64,000 nt of DNA from Flavobacteriales bacterium (GCA_020628935.1 JAHDEG010000009.1:1-64000), one strand, 5' to 3'. Shown: positions 1-11,630, numbered from the stretch's first letter. The notes: generated by a model not told the origin, from the sequence alone. Translations and numbers: made by a program.

Positions 1-134
1 TAGAATTTTAAATAAATCTAAAACTCTAAATGAATGACAAAGATAATACTAATAAGGGGAAGTTTATTAAGTATTAATTCTTAGAGTTGTTAGGATATTC
101 AAAAATAAGAGTTATAGCAAATAACATAAATATA

Positions 135-584
135 TTATTTACTCAACAAGTCTTTAAACTCATCATATGAGAACCCTCTACTAAGCATAAAGGTGGAGAT
201 TTTTTGGTTTAAAGTAAGTCTTTTATAAGACTGTTTTAAGACTTTCATTTTCACTATAAAAACATGTTCAATTACTTGAGCATACCTTGCTTCGTCAATT
301 GATGAAATAGCAATATTAATATTGTATTGAGAAACTCTTTTTGCTCGTAAATTTTGAATGATTTTATGCTTCCCCCAATAAGATAAGTTTACTTTATCGT
401 TAGTGAAGCTTTTAGCATAACGTTCTTCGTTGAGGAAATTTTCTGAGATTAACTCTGAAATAATGTTTTGGGAGGTAATAAAATCTACCCCCCAGTTTTG
501 CAATTTTTGCTCAATGTCAAATTGGCAGTACTCCCTTATCGAACAAGCCTTTTTTAAGCGATCTAAAGCTAATTCAGGAAGCAA
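135..584 (-). CDS. recX: Regulatory protein RecX
   Basis: 149 aa; RecX-like helical repeats (EYCQFDIEQKLQNWGV...ISELISENFLNEERYAKSFTNDKV...KIIQNLRAKRV). Confidence 0.85.
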   Translation of the reverse strand: MLPELALDRLKKACSIREYCQFDIEQKLQNWGVDFITSQNIISELISENFLNEERYAKSFTNDKVNLSYWGKHKIIQNLRAKRVSQYNINIAISSIDEARYAQVIEHVFIVKMKVLKQSYKRLTLNQKISTFMLSRGFSYDEFKDLLSK

Positions 585-602
585 TTTTAAAGTAGTATAT
601 CG

Positions 603-824
603 TTAATATTCGTCCTCATCAAAGAAGAAATCCTCTTTAGACGGATAATCAGGCCAGATATCTTCAATGGTTTCAAACTGCTCTTCATCATCCTCAATTT
701 CTTGAAGATTTTCTATAACTTCAAGAGGTGCTCCAGTTCTAATTCCAAAATCAACAAGTTCTTCTTTTGTTGCTGGCCAAGGCGCATCTTCTAAGTAAGA
801 TGCTAATTCAAGTGTCCAATACAT
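603..824 (-). CDS. Small acidic DUF2795-like protein
   Basis: 73 aa; LASYLEDAPWPATKEELVDFGIRTGAPLEVIENLQEIEDD, acidic tail. Confidence 0.7.
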   Translation of the reverse strand: MYWTLELASYLEDAPWPATKEELVDFGIRTGAPLEVIENLQEIEDDEEQFETIEDIWPDYPSKEDFFFDEDEY

Positions 825-917
825 AATCTAAGTAGTAATTTTTGCAAATCTAATTTTTTTCAGATAAAAAACAAGGAATTTTAAAATTTCTATTAAAATT
901 AGCTTAATACTATGCTG

Positions 918-1997
918 TTATTGGGCTACAGGAGCTTGGGCTGATATAAAATCAACATCTTTATTTAATGGGAAATGCATTAGGTAGGATAAACCATCTT
1001 CAATAGGCATCTCTTCAAATAAAATTTTAAAAAGAGTTTGTGTAATAGGAGCATGAAAACCGTATTTATTAGCTAAACCGTTAATCACCCTAATAGTTCC
1101 AACACCTTCAGCAACATCAGACATTTCATTTAAAACCTCATCTAACGTTTTACCGCTTGCAATCATTCGTCCAACAGTAAAATTCCTACTTAATTGACTT
1201 GAGCAAGTAGCCACCAAATCACCGATACCTGCCATACCCAAAAAAGAACTAGGATTACAGCCAAGAATTGTTCCTATCCATGTTAACTCTGCTAAGCCCC
1301 TTGATATTAACATAGCTTTGGAGTTTTCACCGTAGCCTATACCATGTAGTGCACCAGCCGCAATGGCTATAATGTTTTTAAGCACTCCGGTTAACTCAAC
1401 GCCTTTAACATCTGAGCTAGAATAAACTTTAAAATTTCTATTTGAAAGTGCTTTACGGCCCTGTTTTATTACCTCGTCAAATGTTGATGCTAAAACAGTA
1501 CCAGCCATTTGTCCTTTATCAATTTCTCTTGCGAGATTAGGACCTGAGAAACAGCCAACCCTTTTAGTAATGGTTTCCTCCAGAATAACCTCACTCATTG
1601 TTTTTATGTCGTTTGAATCAATTTTTGAGCTTCCATCGATACTTGCGATATCAAGTGCTGAAATATCAAAACCTTTAACTCCATGAATTATAACATGATC
1701 AGGATTAATATAAGGCGACAATAATCTCATTTTTGAGCGCATAGCATACGAACGTACAACCGGAAAGATTAAAGTACATGTATTCGCAAACTGCTGAGGA
1801 TCTGAAATTACTTTTATAGACTGATCTATCTTTATTCCTTTTATTTCTCCTCCCTCATTTATTTGTTTAATTGACTCTTCTCTCTGTGTAAACACATATG
1901 TTTCACAGTTTTTAGCGAGAAGGTTAGCTATCACACAACCAAACAATCCTGCCCCTACGACACCAACTTTTTTTTTAGGCTTTATACTTAAATTCAT
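918..1997 (-). CDS. gpsA: NAD(P)-dependent glycerol-3-phosphate dehydrogenase
   Basis: GVVGAGLFGCVIANLLAKN Rossmann start; FSGPNLAREI, GVLKNIIAIAAG, GMAGIGDLVATCSSQLSRNFTVG. Confidence 0.93.
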   Translation of the reverse strand: MNLSIKPKKKVGVVGAGLFGCVIANLLAKNCETYVFTQREESIKQINEGGEIKGIKIDQSIKVISDPQQFANTCTLIFPVVRSYAMRSKMRLLSPYINPDHVIIHGVKGFDISALDIASIDGSSKIDSNDIKTMSEVILEETITKRVGCFSGPNLAREIDKGQMAGTVLASTFDEVIKQGRKALSNRNFKVYSSSDVKGVELTGVLKNIIAIAAGALHGIGYGENSKAMLISRGLAELTWIGTILGCNPSSFLGMAGIGDLVATCSSQLSRNFTVGRMIASGKTLDEVLNEMSDVAEGVGTIRVINGLANKYGFHAPITQTLFKILFEEMPIEDGLSYLMHFPLNKDVDFISAQAPVAQ

Positions 1998-3634
1998 ATT
2001 TTATCTTCAAAAGAGTATCCTAATAATCTATTATGGTAAAAGTAAAGCAAGTTCATGTCTTTGGTGTTTATCCTACCTAAACTATCTACGAACAGAACCT
2101 TTTTAGTGTGATAAATTCCAACATTTTTAATTCCATCTTGAATGAGCTCTTCAATTCCTTCCTCACATATAGGGTCTAGCCTTAGCTTACCATTTTTTTC
2201 ATGTTCAATTAGCACCTGCTGAAATTCACTTATTTTTTTGTAGAAAAACAAATATTCAATTGCGGTGTCATTTTCCGTCAGCCTTAACATATTGTATAAA
2301 TCAAAGGCTTCATAACGTTTTTTTATTAACTCAAAAGCTAAAAATGAAACTATATGACTACTTAATACAATATTCTCTTTCTTGTAAGATTCTACTATTT
2401 TATCAGCTAAAATTTGAGTGTACTGGCTATCTCTTTGTTTTAGCAATTTTAGCTTTCCGTCAGACACAAAGTATTTGGTTACATCAATTATTCTTCCGTT
2501 TGATGAAATACTCTCACCATGTTTATTCACATAATTACCTAGTACATCCATTGGTCGGCCAAAAGACAATTTAATTTCAGACCCTTTAGAAAAGAAATTC
2601 CAAATGAATCCTAATACTTGAAAAAAACTACCAAACTGTTCTTTTTGTAAATATACCTTTTCTTTACCCTTTTGTTTAAGATGTTGCTTTACAAGACCTT
2701 GAGCCTCCAACACAAAATGATAGCCAATGACCACTGGCACAACGAATATTTTCTTTTGATTCTCTTTGTTAATGAAGTTTTTTGCCTGAGCTTCGACTAC
2801 TGTACCCAGTAAACCTAGTTTTAATTTATCCTCCATTGAACCCGATCTTGAGCGTGTTCCTCCTGGAAAAAAAAGACTATGAGTGCCTCGTTCAATTGCT
2901 ATTCTACTAAATGCCTTTAGGGTTTCTAAATACGGGGCGTTTTTCTTCCTCCTATCAACTTTGTAAGCTCCTAAACGGTTAATAAAATAACCAATTATCC
3001 TGTTATTAAATAAGTTTAAACCAGCACCGTATAAAAATGGTGGCAGTTTAGCTAAAAACACTCCATAGCCAATAAGTATAGAGTCTAAATTACTAAAATG
3101 AGTTGGCACCAAAACAATTGTGCCTTTGTCTGCAAGTTTTTTTACTTGATCAATAGAGCCCTTTAGCTGAACTTTATCAGAAACTTTCTTCTGATTAGTA
3201 AAAAAGCCCTTAATCCCATTCATAGCTCTACTCAACAACCATGAAAACATAACAGGAACAACAGCAACAGAAAACTTATATGAGCTTAAGTTAAACTTGC
3301 CCGTAATTTCACGTGCATAACCATCAACAATTTCTCGCAAAAGCTCTAATTCTCTATCGGTTTTTTCTTCGTCTGACTCTAAGGCTGTTATCTGAGATAA
3401 TCTTTGTTTGTATTTAGACCATTTCCTGTCTTCTTTCTTAGGGTCGACAGCCCAGGGGGTATGAATTGTTCTGAAAATTTCTTTGTAAACTGTTTTTTCT
3501 AAAACATCTATTAATGAAGAATCTTTTTTTGAAGCTATTTTTTTTAGCTCATTAATACTTTCTAAAATTACCTGCTGAACAAAAGCTTCCTTTTCTTCAT
3601 TTAACTTTATTAAAGGCCAGTTTTTAGATTCCAC
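1994..3634 (-). CDS. Glycerol-3-phosphate/1-acyl-G3P O-acyltransferase family protein
   Basis: PTHFSNLDS (HX4D-like) and FFPGGTRSRSG acyltransferase motifs; 4-nt ATGA overlap with gpsA. Confidence 0.85.
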   Translation of the reverse strand: MESKNWPLIKLNEEKEAFVQQVILESINELKKIASKKDSSLIDVLEKTVYKEIFRTIHTPWAVDPKKEDRKWSKYKQRLSQITALESDEEKTDRELELLREIVDGYAREITGKFNLSSYKFSVAVVPVMFSWLLSRAMNGIKGFFTNQKKVSDKVQLKGSIDQVKKLADKGTIVLVPTHFSNLDSILIGYGVFLAKLPPFLYGAGLNLFNNRIIGYFINRLGAYKVDRRKKNAPYLETLKAFSRIAIERGTHSLFFPGGTRSRSGSMEDKLKLGLLGTVVEAQAKNFINKENQKKIFVVPVVIGYHFVLEAQGLVKQHLKQKGKEKVYLQKEQFGSFFQVLGFIWNFFSKGSEIKLSFGRPMDVLGNYVNKHGESISSNGRIIDVTKYFVSDGKLKLLKQRDSQYTQILADKIVESYKKENIVLSSHIVSFLAFELIKKRYEAFDLYNMLRLTENDTAIEYLFFYKKISEFQQVLIEHEKNGKLRLDPICEEGIEELIQDGIKNVGIYHTKKVLFVDSLGRINTKDMNLLYFYHNRLLGYSFEDKI

Positions 3635-3785
3635 TCAAAAATTTTGAGCGAAATTAGTGAATTAAGTATTCCACAACAACGTTAAACAAACAAACAGGCA
3701 TTTTTATAAACACTAAACTGTTCATTGTACTTCTAAAGCACAGATAAATTGCGTATTTTAGCGTACAAAATTTATTTATACAAGT

Positions 3786-4406
3786 ATGGGTAAGCATGTT
3801 GCAATAGCTGGAAATATTGGTTCAGGAAAAACCACATTAGCTGAATTATTGGCTAAACATTACAAGTGGGAACCTCAATTAGAAGAATTAGATGACAACC
3901 CATACATAAATGACTTTTATAACGATATGCAACGATGGTCATTTAACCTTCAAGTATATTTTTTAAACTTAAGATTTAACCAAATTCTTGAAATAAGAAA
4001 CAGTGAAAAAACTGTAATTCAAGACAGAACTATTTTTGAGGATGCTTATATTTTTGCGCCTAACTTGCACTCAATGAGCTTGATGACAACTAGAGATTTT
4101 GAAAATTACTTTTCGTTATTTCACTCAATGGAACAGTACATAGAAGCGCCTGATTTACTAATATACCTTAAGGCTAGCGTACCTAAATTAGTAAACCAGA
4201 TACAAAAAAGAGGTAGAGAGTATGAAGAATCTATCCGACTTGATTACCTAAAAAAACTTAACGAACGCTATGAATCTTGGATAGCAACATACAATAAAGG
4301 TAAACTACTAGTAATTGACATTGATGAGAACAACTTCCCTGATGACCAGGAGGATTTAGGCAAAATAATACGAAGAATTGACGCTGAACTTTTTGGGTTA
4401 TTTTAA
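3786..4406 (+). CDS. Deoxynucleoside kinase
   Basis: AGNIGSGKTTLAELLAKHY P-loop, QDRTIFEDAYIFA, RGREYEESI. Confidence 0.9.
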   Translation: MGKHVAIAGNIGSGKTTLAELLAKHYKWEPQLEELDDNPYINDFYNDMQRWSFNLQVYFLNLRFNQILEIRNSEKTVIQDRTIFEDAYIFAPNLHSMSLMTTRDFENYFSLFHSMEQYIEAPDLLIYLKASVPKLVNQIQKRGREYEESIRLDYLKKLNERYESWIATYNKGKLLVIDIDENNFPDDQEDLGKIIRRIDAELFGLF

Positions 4407-4424
4407 TACCACTTTACCAAACCA

Positions 4425-5267
4425 ATGAGTATCAACGAAATAATTAATTTCACCCTTTTCGAATACGATAAGTATAAACTAACCGTACTTTCTTTGCTAT
4501 TAGTAGCACTGATATACGCGGTTACAAAACTGTTAGTTATAACCATTAAAAAGGTACTTGATAACTCAAAGTATAACAACCAAATCGGAAAAGGTAGAGT
4601 TCATTCAACCTACCTTATTTTTAAGTATTTAATATGGCTTATTGCAGCAGTGTTAATGCTGCAATCGGTTGGTCTTAAGCTAACTTTCTTATTAGCTGGT
4701 TCAGCTGCGCTTTTGGTAGGTTTGGGATTTGGACTACAACAAATTTTTGCTGATATAGTTAGTGGCGTTTTTTTACTTTTTGAAGGAAGCATTCAAGTAG
4801 GAAATGTGCTTGAGGTTGATAATATTATTGGCAGAGTTAAATCAATTCAACTCAGAACTTCTAAAGTTATCTCAAGGGATGGCATAATCATAATAATACC
4901 TAATCACAAATTTATTTCGGAAAACGTAGTTAACTGGAGTAACTCATCTCGTGCAACCCGATTTAAAATTAAAGTTGGCGTTGCGTATGGATCTGATGTT
5001 GAAAAAGTAAGAGATTTGCTTTTGGAATGTGCATTAAAAAACAATTCAGTTATAAAAGAATCCAAAGACTTAAGCCCAATAGTTCGCTTAATTGACTTCG
5101 GCAGTAGTTCACTTGATTTTGAATTGCTTTTCTGGTCTAAAAACGTATTTCGTGTAGAAACCACATTAAGCGACATTAGATTTGACATAGTAAAAAGCTT
5201 TAACACAAATAACATTAGTATACCATTTCCTCAAATGGATGTACACATGATTAAAAACAACGATTAG
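4425..5267 (+). CDS. MscS-family mechanosensitive ion channel
   Basis: Three TM helices then GFGLQQIFADIVSGVFLLFEGSIQVGN...IIIPNHKF MscS signature. Confidence 0.9.
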   Translation: MSINEIINFTLFEYDKYKLTVLSLLLVALIYAVTKLLVITIKKVLDNSKYNNQIGKGRVHSTYLIFKYLIWLIAAVLMLQSVGLKLTFLLAGSAALLVGLGFGLQQIFADIVSGVFLLFEGSIQVGNVLEVDNIIGRVKSIQLRTSKVISRDGIIIIIPNHKFISENVVNWSNSSRATRFKIKVGVAYGSDVEKVRDLLLECALKNNSVIKESKDLSPIVRLIDFGSSSLDFELLFWSKNVFRVETTLSDIRFDIVKSFNTNNISIPFPQMDVHMIKNND

Positions 5268-5270
5268 TTT

Positions 5271-6221
5271 ATGAACAGCGCATTAAAAATTGTAGAAATA
5301 AACTCAGAAATAGGTGCCGGTACTAGGGGCTCAAGCACAGGCATTCAGGCAATAAAAACGGCTGCATATAACAATAACGACATATCTAAATTCAAAAAAT
5401 TCAAGCGAGCTATATTAGAAAACAGAAATGAGGCGCTATACGAAGGTCAAAATACTCCAAACGCAAAATACATTGAGCCCTATGCTAAGCACTTTAAATA
5501 TGTATGTGAGGAGGTTAAAGAAATTGCTCAAAACTCAGAAAAGCTTATTTTTTTAACTGGAGATCATTCAAATGCAGCTGCAATAATTAAAGGAATAAGA
5601 AAAGCAAGGCCAACAAAAAAAATAGGCGTTATTTGGATTGATGCTCATGCAGACCTACACACTCCTTACACAACCCCTTCAGGCAATATACATGGAATGC
5701 CCCTTGCTGTGGCTTTAAAAACAGATAACCTCGATAAAAAAAGGAATGCGCCTGATGAAATAACAAAAAAGCTTTGGGAGGATTTTAAAGAACTAGACAC
5801 AAACATACAAGATATTGAATTAGCATTTATAGGCTTAAGAGACACAGAACCAGAAGAAAATTATCTCATTGAAAAACATAATATACCAGTATACACAGTA
5901 AAGCAAGTTGCTGAAAACATGACAGATAATGTAGTAAATCCAATCAAAAAACAGCTAGAGAATTGCGATGAAGTTTACATCTCTTTTGATGTAGATAGTA
6001 TGGACCCTGATCTTGTTTCTTACGGAACTGGCACACCTGTTAAAGGCGGTCTAAGCTTAGAAGATGCCGACAAACTAGTTAGCAGATTACTGGAAACTAT
6101 TAAAACAGTTAAAACATTCGAAATCACTGAAGTAAACCCAACTTTAGACAACAAATGCAATAGAATGGCTGAAGCAGCAAATCAAATACTCAATACCGCT
6201 ATCAAATTTTTAAATCAGTAA
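5271..6221 (+). CDS. rocF: Arginase/agmatinase-family ureohydrolase
   Basis: GDHSNAAA, WIDAHADLHTP, SFDVDSMDPDL, EVNPTLD metal-binding motifs. Confidence 0.88.
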   Translation: MNSALKIVEINSEIGAGTRGSSTGIQAIKTAAYNNNDISKFKKFKRAILENRNEALYEGQNTPNAKYIEPYAKHFKYVCEEVKEIAQNSEKLIFLTGDHSNAAAIIKGIRKARPTKKIGVIWIDAHADLHTPYTTPSGNIHGMPLAVALKTDNLDKKRNAPDEITKKLWEDFKELDTNIQDIELAFIGLRDTEPEENYLIEKHNIPVYTVKQVAENMTDNVVNPIKKQLENCDEVYISFDVDSMDPDLVSYGTGTPVKGGLSLEDADKLVSRLLETIKTVKTFEITEVNPTLDNKCNRMAEAANQILNTAIKFLNQ

Positions 6222-6227
6222 CCATAC

Positions 6228-8006
6228 ATGAATTTTAAATCATTAAGCACAATTGTACATGAACAGTTAAATCTTATGTACAACCAAGTTATTGCAGACA
6301 GTTTAATTCAAGTTAATAAAACAAGGAAAGACTTCGAAGGAGATATAACACTGGTTGTTTTTCCACTATTAAAAATATCTAAAAAGAAACCAGAATTAAC
6401 CGCTGAAGAAATTGGTGAATACCTAGTGAAAAACCTGGCTAACATTGACTCATATAATGTAGTTAAGGGTTTTTTAAACCTTGTACTGTCTAATAAATTC
6501 ATGTTAAATAATTTAGCCTTAGCAATTAAAAGCGGTTTAAATTATGGAGATTTAGAACAAAAAAACGAAACCGTAATTGTAGAGTATTCATCCCCCAACA
6601 CCAATAAACCACTTCACCTTGGGCATGTGAGGAATATTTTATTAGGATATTCAGTTTCCGAAATTCTTAAAGCCAACGGTTACGATGTAATTAAAACTCA
6701 AATAATTAACGATAGAGGAATTCATATTTGCAAGTCAATGCTGGCTTGGCAAAAATATGGAGAAGGAGAAACCCCTCACAAATCAGAAGTTAAAGGAGAT
6801 AAACTTATAGGTAAATACTACGTCCGTTTTAACGAAGAGTATAAAAAAGAAATAAAAACACTTACAGACCAAGGAATTGATCAAAAAGAAGCCGAACAGC
6901 GAGCCCCAATATTATTAGAAGCGAGGGAAATGCTTCAAAAATGGGAACAATCAGACCCAGAGGTTATTGAACTTTGGAAAATGATGAACGGATGGGTTTA
7001 TGAGGGATTTGACGTTACCTATAAAAATCTTGGAGTTGATTTTGATAAGCTTTATTATGAATCAGAAACCTATTTATTAGGCAAAGAGCTAGTAACTGAA
7101 GGAGTTCAGAAAAATATATTTCAGCAAGAGGAAGACCAATCTATTTGGTGTGACTTAACAAATGACGGACTCGATAAAAAACTACTTTTAAGGAGTGATG
7201 GTACTTCTTTATACATCACCCAAGATATGGGTACTGCTGTTTTAAGATATAGAGATTACCCGAATACAATTAAACAAATTTACACTGTAGGTAATGAACA
7301 AGATTATCACTTTAAAGTGTTATTTAAAGTACTAGATAAATTAGGGTACGAATGGGCTAAAGACAGTTATCATTTGTCTTATGGCATGATGGAGTTGCCC
7401 TCCGGAAAAATGAAATCAAGAGAAGGAACAGTTGTAGATGCAGACGACCTAATGTTTGAAATGTACAGCACTGCAAAGCAAAAAACAATAGACTCCGGCA
7501 AGCTTGAAGATTTAAGTGAAAACAAAAAAGATGAGCTTTATTGGTCAATTGGTTTAGGTGCGCTAAAGTATTTCATCTTAAAAGTTGATCCAAGAAAAAA
7601 AATGCTTTTTAATCCTGAAGAATCAGTAGACTTTCAGGGAAATACAGGACCTTTTATTCAGTATACTCATGCAAGAACTAAGTCTATCGCCAGCAAAGTA
7701 GAAGCGTTATCAAACAAAGACCTAAATGAGAATTACGAATTAAGAAAGGAAGAAAAAGAGGTAATTAAAGTGATACTCGACTTTCCAAACATCATAAAAG
7801 ATGCAGGTAGCACATATAGCCCAGCATTAATAGCAAATTACCTATTTGAACTCGCTAAAACATATAACCAGTTTTATCACGGCTTACCTATTTTAAAAGG
7901 GTCAGATGAAGAAATAAGTTTTAGAGTAACCTTAACCCAAAAAACAGGACAAATTTTACAAAGAGGATTAACATTACTTGGTATATCAGCCCCAGAACAG
8001 ATGTAA
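6228..8006 (+). CDS. argS: Arginyl-tRNA synthetase
   Basis: SSPNTNKPLHLGHVRN HIGH motif, KMKSREGTVVDADDL, C-terminal anticodon-binding domain. Confidence 0.96.
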   Translation: MNFKSLSTIVHEQLNLMYNQVIADSLIQVNKTRKDFEGDITLVVFPLLKISKKKPELTAEEIGEYLVKNLANIDSYNVVKGFLNLVLSNKFMLNNLALAIKSGLNYGDLEQKNETVIVEYSSPNTNKPLHLGHVRNILLGYSVSEILKANGYDVIKTQIINDRGIHICKSMLAWQKYGEGETPHKSEVKGDKLIGKYYVRFNEEYKKEIKTLTDQGIDQKEAEQRAPILLEAREMLQKWEQSDPEVIELWKMMNGWVYEGFDVTYKNLGVDFDKLYYESETYLLGKELVTEGVQKNIFQQEEDQSIWCDLTNDGLDKKLLLRSDGTSLYITQDMGTAVLRYRDYPNTIKQIYTVGNEQDYHFKVLFKVLDKLGYEWAKDSYHLSYGMMELPSGKMKSREGTVVDADDLMFEMYSTAKQKTIDSGKLEDLSENKKDELYWSIGLGALKYFILKVDPRKKMLFNPEESVDFQGNTGPFIQYTHARTKSIASKVEALSNKDLNENYELRKEEKEVIKVILDFPNIIKDAGSTYSPALIANYLFELAKTYNQFYHGLPILKGSDEEISFRVTLTQKTGQILQRGLTLLGISAPEQM

Positions 8007-8050
8007 TTAAAATTAAACATTGCATGTTTTTGCATTGTTAATTAACGCTA

Positions 8051-9238
8051 ATGCAAAAAAAAGAACTACTCATTTTAATTCTTCTAGCCTGTGTAAACTT
8101 TACCAATATTGTTGATTTTATGGTAATTATGCCACTAGCCCCGCAATTTGAAAAGGCTTTTCAAATAAACCCAAATCAGTGGAGTTGGGTGGTTAGTTCA
8201 TATGCGTTATCTGCATTTGTTTCAGGCATGTTATGTGTTTTCATTATCGACAAAATGGACCGCAAAAAGTTTTTGCTCTATTCCTACCTAGGCTTTATTA
8301 TAGGCACATATATTTGTTCACTAGCAACTTCTTACAATTTATTAGTTTCTGCGAGAGTGTTAACTGGTTTTTTTGGAGGATTAATTGGCACTGTAGTACT
8401 ATCGATAGTAGGTGATGTAATACCTGTAAAAAGAAGGTCTTTAGCAATGGGTATTATCACTACTGGGTTTTCGGTAGCTGCATCATTTGGAGTTCCATTA
8501 GGTATTTACTTGGCCGATAAATACACTTGGGACACCCCTTTTCTAGTAATAGCAATCTTTGCATCCTGTGTTTGGGTATTATCATACTTTGCTATACCAA
8601 ATGTGAGAGAGCATTTAAAAAATCAAAGTACAGATAAACCCTTCAAAATTTTAAAAGAAATATTAATAGATAAGAATAGACAACGCGCATTTTTCTTTTA
8701 TTCCATATTAATATTCGGACAGTTTCTGGTTATCCCTTTCTTAAGTCCCTACCTAGCTCGAAACTTAGGTTTAGATAGTGCTGGCTTAATACTTATGTAT
8801 GCTGCAGGTGGTATTTGCACTATTGCTACCGCACCGGTATTTGGCAAATTGGCTGATAAATATGGTAGAAAAAAAGTCTTTAAAATACTATTAGTTATAT
8901 CGCTCTTTCCCGTAGCTTTAATAACAAATTTAAACACGAATATTACTGCCTATATATTAATTGTTACAAGTTCATTTTTTGTATTCATAAGCGGAAGACG
9001 AATTCCTGCAATTTCACTAGTAATTGCAACATCTCCCCCCGAAACTAGAGGAGCTTTTATGAGCATAAGGTCTGCATTACAGCAACTTGCAGCAGGCTTA
9101 GCATCGTTTGTATCAGGAGTCATTATTATCGAAAACAGCAATGGTTTATATGAAAGATATAACTGGGTAGGGTATATTTCAATAATCATCTGTTTTACAA
9201 CACTCTTTATGCTTAAAAAAATAAAAGAAGTACACTAA
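8051..9238 (+). CDS. MFS transporter
   Basis: 12-TM pattern; DKMDRKKFLLYSY and GKLADKYGRKKVFK loop motifs. Confidence 0.88.
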   Translation: MQKKELLILILLACVNFTNIVDFMVIMPLAPQFEKAFQINPNQWSWVVSSYALSAFVSGMLCVFIIDKMDRKKFLLYSYLGFIIGTYICSLATSYNLLVSARVLTGFFGGLIGTVVLSIVGDVIPVKRRSLAMGIITTGFSVAASFGVPLGIYLADKYTWDTPFLVIAIFASCVWVLSYFAIPNVREHLKNQSTDKPFKILKEILIDKNRQRAFFFYSILIFGQFLVIPFLSPYLARNLGLDSAGLILMYAAGGICTIATAPVFGKLADKYGRKKVFKILLVISLFPVALITNLNTNITAYILIVTSSFFVFISGRRIPAISLVIATSPPETRGAFMSIRSALQQLAAGLASFVSGVIIIENSNGLYERYNWVGYISIIICFTTLFMLKKIKEVH

Positions 9239-9341
9239 AGCATTACAGTAATTAAAATCATTATCAACGTAAACTATCCTTGCAAAAATTGTAGTTGTGC
9301 AATTAGTGCCTTAAATTAGTTTTACTATTTACATTAAGCTT

Positions 9342-10124
9342 ATGAGTTCATATCAAAATATACTAACAGAAATAAAGGAGAATACATTAATTATAACAAT
9401 TAACAGGCCCGATAAGCTAAATGCGCTAAACCTAAAAACACTTCAAGAAATTGATCATGCAGTTACATCAAGTAAAAATGATAAAAAAATTTGGGGGATA
9501 ATTATAACTGGAGCAGGACAAAAAGCATTTGTAGCGGGTGCCGATATTTCTGAGTTTAAACACTTTAATATGGAGGAAGGAAAAAACCTTTCTGCAGCTG
9601 GTCACGATATATTTAATAATATAGAACGTTTCCCAAAACCAGTAATTGCAGCAGTAAATGGCTTTGCTCTAGGAGGCGGTTGTGAACTAGCAATGGCCTG
9701 TCATATGAGAATAGCTTCAGAAAATGCACGTTTTGGGCAACCAGAAGTTAACTTAGGTATAATACCAGGCTATGGAGGTACACAAAGATTAATAGATCTT
9801 ATTGGGAAAACAAAAGCAACAGAATTACTTTTAACCGCAGACATTATTAAATCAGACCAAGCATTACAATTAGGCTTGGTAAATCATGTAGTTGAAATCG
9901 ATAATTTAGAAGGTAAATGCATGGAAATCCTTCAAAAAATATATTCTAAATCACCAATGGCAATTAAAAAAGTCATTCAATGTGTTAATGCATATCATGA
10001 TAAACAAACAAATGGTTACGATTTTGAAATTGAAGCATTTGGTAGTTGTTGCAACACAAATGAATTTACTGAAGGTACTAATGCTTTTATAGAAAAAAGA
10101 AAAGCAAACTTCAGGGCGCTATAA
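9342..10124 (+). CDS. Enoyl-CoA hydratase/isomerase family protein
   Basis: AGADISEFK, NGFALGGGCELAMACHMRIAS, GIIPGYGGTQRL. Confidence 0.93.
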   Translation: MSSYQNILTEIKENTLIITINRPDKLNALNLKTLQEIDHAVTSSKNDKKIWGIIITGAGQKAFVAGADISEFKHFNMEEGKNLSAAGHDIFNNIERFPKPVIAAVNGFALGGGCELAMACHMRIASENARFGQPEVNLGIIPGYGGTQRLIDLIGKTKATELLLTADIIKSDQALQLGLVNHVVEIDNLEGKCMEILQKIYSKSPMAIKKVIQCVNAYHDKQTNGYDFEIEAFGSCCNTNEFTEGTNAFIEKRKANFRAL

Positions 10125-10142
10125 TCAATAACTTGTAGTTTT

Positions 10143-11630
10143 TTGTCTAACCCTATTAAGAAATTATTTTCTCAAACTGCTATTTACGGCGTAAGTAGCA
10201 TACTCGCGCGATTTTTAAATTACCTGCTAACGCCCCTATACACAAGCAAGCAGGTTTTTTCACCAGATCAGTATGGTATTATTACAGAAATGTATGCCTA
10301 TGTAGCGTTTTTAATTGTGCTACTCACCTACGGAATGGAAACCGCATTTTTCCGATTAACCACACGTAAAGATGCATCACCAAACACATACAGTACAGTA
10401 GTAACATCCATTGTCTCTACAACTGCTATTTTTATAGCCTTAGCTTGTTTTGGTGCAGAACCAATAGCTAAATGGTTAAGATATCCCAACAACTCAGAAT
10501 TTGTTATTTGGTTTGCCTTTATTGTAGGATTAGATGCTATTTCTTCTATTCCATTAGCACGACTAAGAAAGGAAAACAAAGCCGTAAAATTTGCCTTAGC
10601 TAACTTCTTAAATGTTGGTACAAACATTGGGTTAAACCTATTCTTTTTAGCTTATTGTCTGCCAAAATACAATGCTGGTGAAACCAACTTTTTAATAGAC
10701 ACTTTTTACAACCCTGAGTTAGGAGTAAGCTACGTGTTTATTTCAAATTTAATAGCAAGCACCGTAAAGTTTGCCGTTTTATCCCCCCTATTACTTAAAG
10801 GAAGATTTAAATTTGAAAAAGCAGTATTTAAAAAAGCATTAATATACGGCCTTCCGCTTTTATTTGCTGGGATGGCAGGTATGGTTAATGAAACGATAGA
10901 TAGAATATTACTAAAAAGGATGCTTTTCCCCGAAATGGGAGAACTTAAAACAATGACCCTTATTGGCATTTATGGGGCCTGTTATAAAATATCAATCATA
11001 ATTACGTTATTTATACAAGCTTTTAGATATGCTGCAGAGCCCTTCTTCTTCAATCAAGAAAAAGTAGCCAACGCAAAAGATGTGTATGTTCTTGTTATGA
11101 ACTATTTTATTATTGTTTGCTCATTTATCTTTTTACTAATTAATTTATTTATAGATCAAGTAAAATATTTTATTCCAAATCCGGAGTATTGGGAAGGGCT
11201 AACAATAGTGCCAATTTTACTATTAGCAAATATATTCTTAGGCATTTACTATAACTTAGCTATCTGGTATAAACTAACAGATAAAACAATGTATGGCGCT
11301 ATAATATCAGTATTTGGAGCTATGGTTACACTAATATTAAATATTATCCTAATCCCTAAATTCAATTATGTAGGATCAGCCTGGGCAACACTCATTTGCT
11401 ATTCCTCTATGTGTGCAATCTCTTATTATTTTGGGAGGAAATACTTCCGCATTAACTATAACATAAAAAAAATATTTAGCTATCTAATGCTTTCAATAGC
11501 ACTAACATACTTAGCCAAATACTTATCCGGAAACATCAACTATTTCTTTTTAAACTTTAGTTTTATTTCTCTCTTTATAGCTATTATAGTACTCTCTGAA
11601 CGACAATCATTTAAATCATTCCTAAAATGA
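10143..11630 (+). CDS. Oligosaccharide flippase (MATE/Wzx-like), TTG start
   Basis: Multi-[28 protein letters not shown] start typical of polysaccharide biosynthesis flippases; TTG at 10143. Confidence 0.85.
   Translation: MSNPIKKLFSQTAIYGVSSILARFLNYLLTPLYTSKQVFSPDQYGIITEMYAYVAFLIVLLTYGMETAFFRLTTRKDASPNTYSTVVTSIVSTTAIFIALACFGAEPIAKWLRYPNNSEFVIWFAFIVGLDAISSIPLARLRKENKAVKFALANFLNVGTNIGLNLFFLAYCLPKYNAGETNFLIDTFYNPELGVSYVFISNLIASTVKFAVLSPLLLKGRFKFEKAVFKKALIYGLPLLFAGMAGMVNETIDRILLKRMLFPEMGELKTMTLIGIYGACYKISIIITLFIQAFRYAAEPFFFNQEKVANAKDVYVLVMNYFIIVCSFIFLLINLFIDQVKYFIPNPEYWEGLTIVPILLLANIFLGIYYNLAIWYKLTDKTMYGAIISVFGAMVTLILNIILIPKFNYVGSAWATLICYSSMCAISYYFGRKYFRINYNIKKIFSYLMLSIALTYLAKYLSGNINYFFLNFSFISLFIAIIVLSERQSFKSFLK

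Noticed and set aside
2260-2574. 104-aa + strand ORF and similar short antisense ORFs (e.g. 4904-5215, 10328-10627, 15831-16142, 37455-37655, 46477-46689, 54995-55345)
   Set aside because: All lie fully opposite well-supported genes with no recognisable domain; considered shadow ORFs.
8007-8050. Hairpin between argS and the MFS gene (CATTGCATGTTTTTGCATTGTTAATTAACG)
   Set aside because: Only short, interrupted complementarity; not convincing as terminator or regulatory site.
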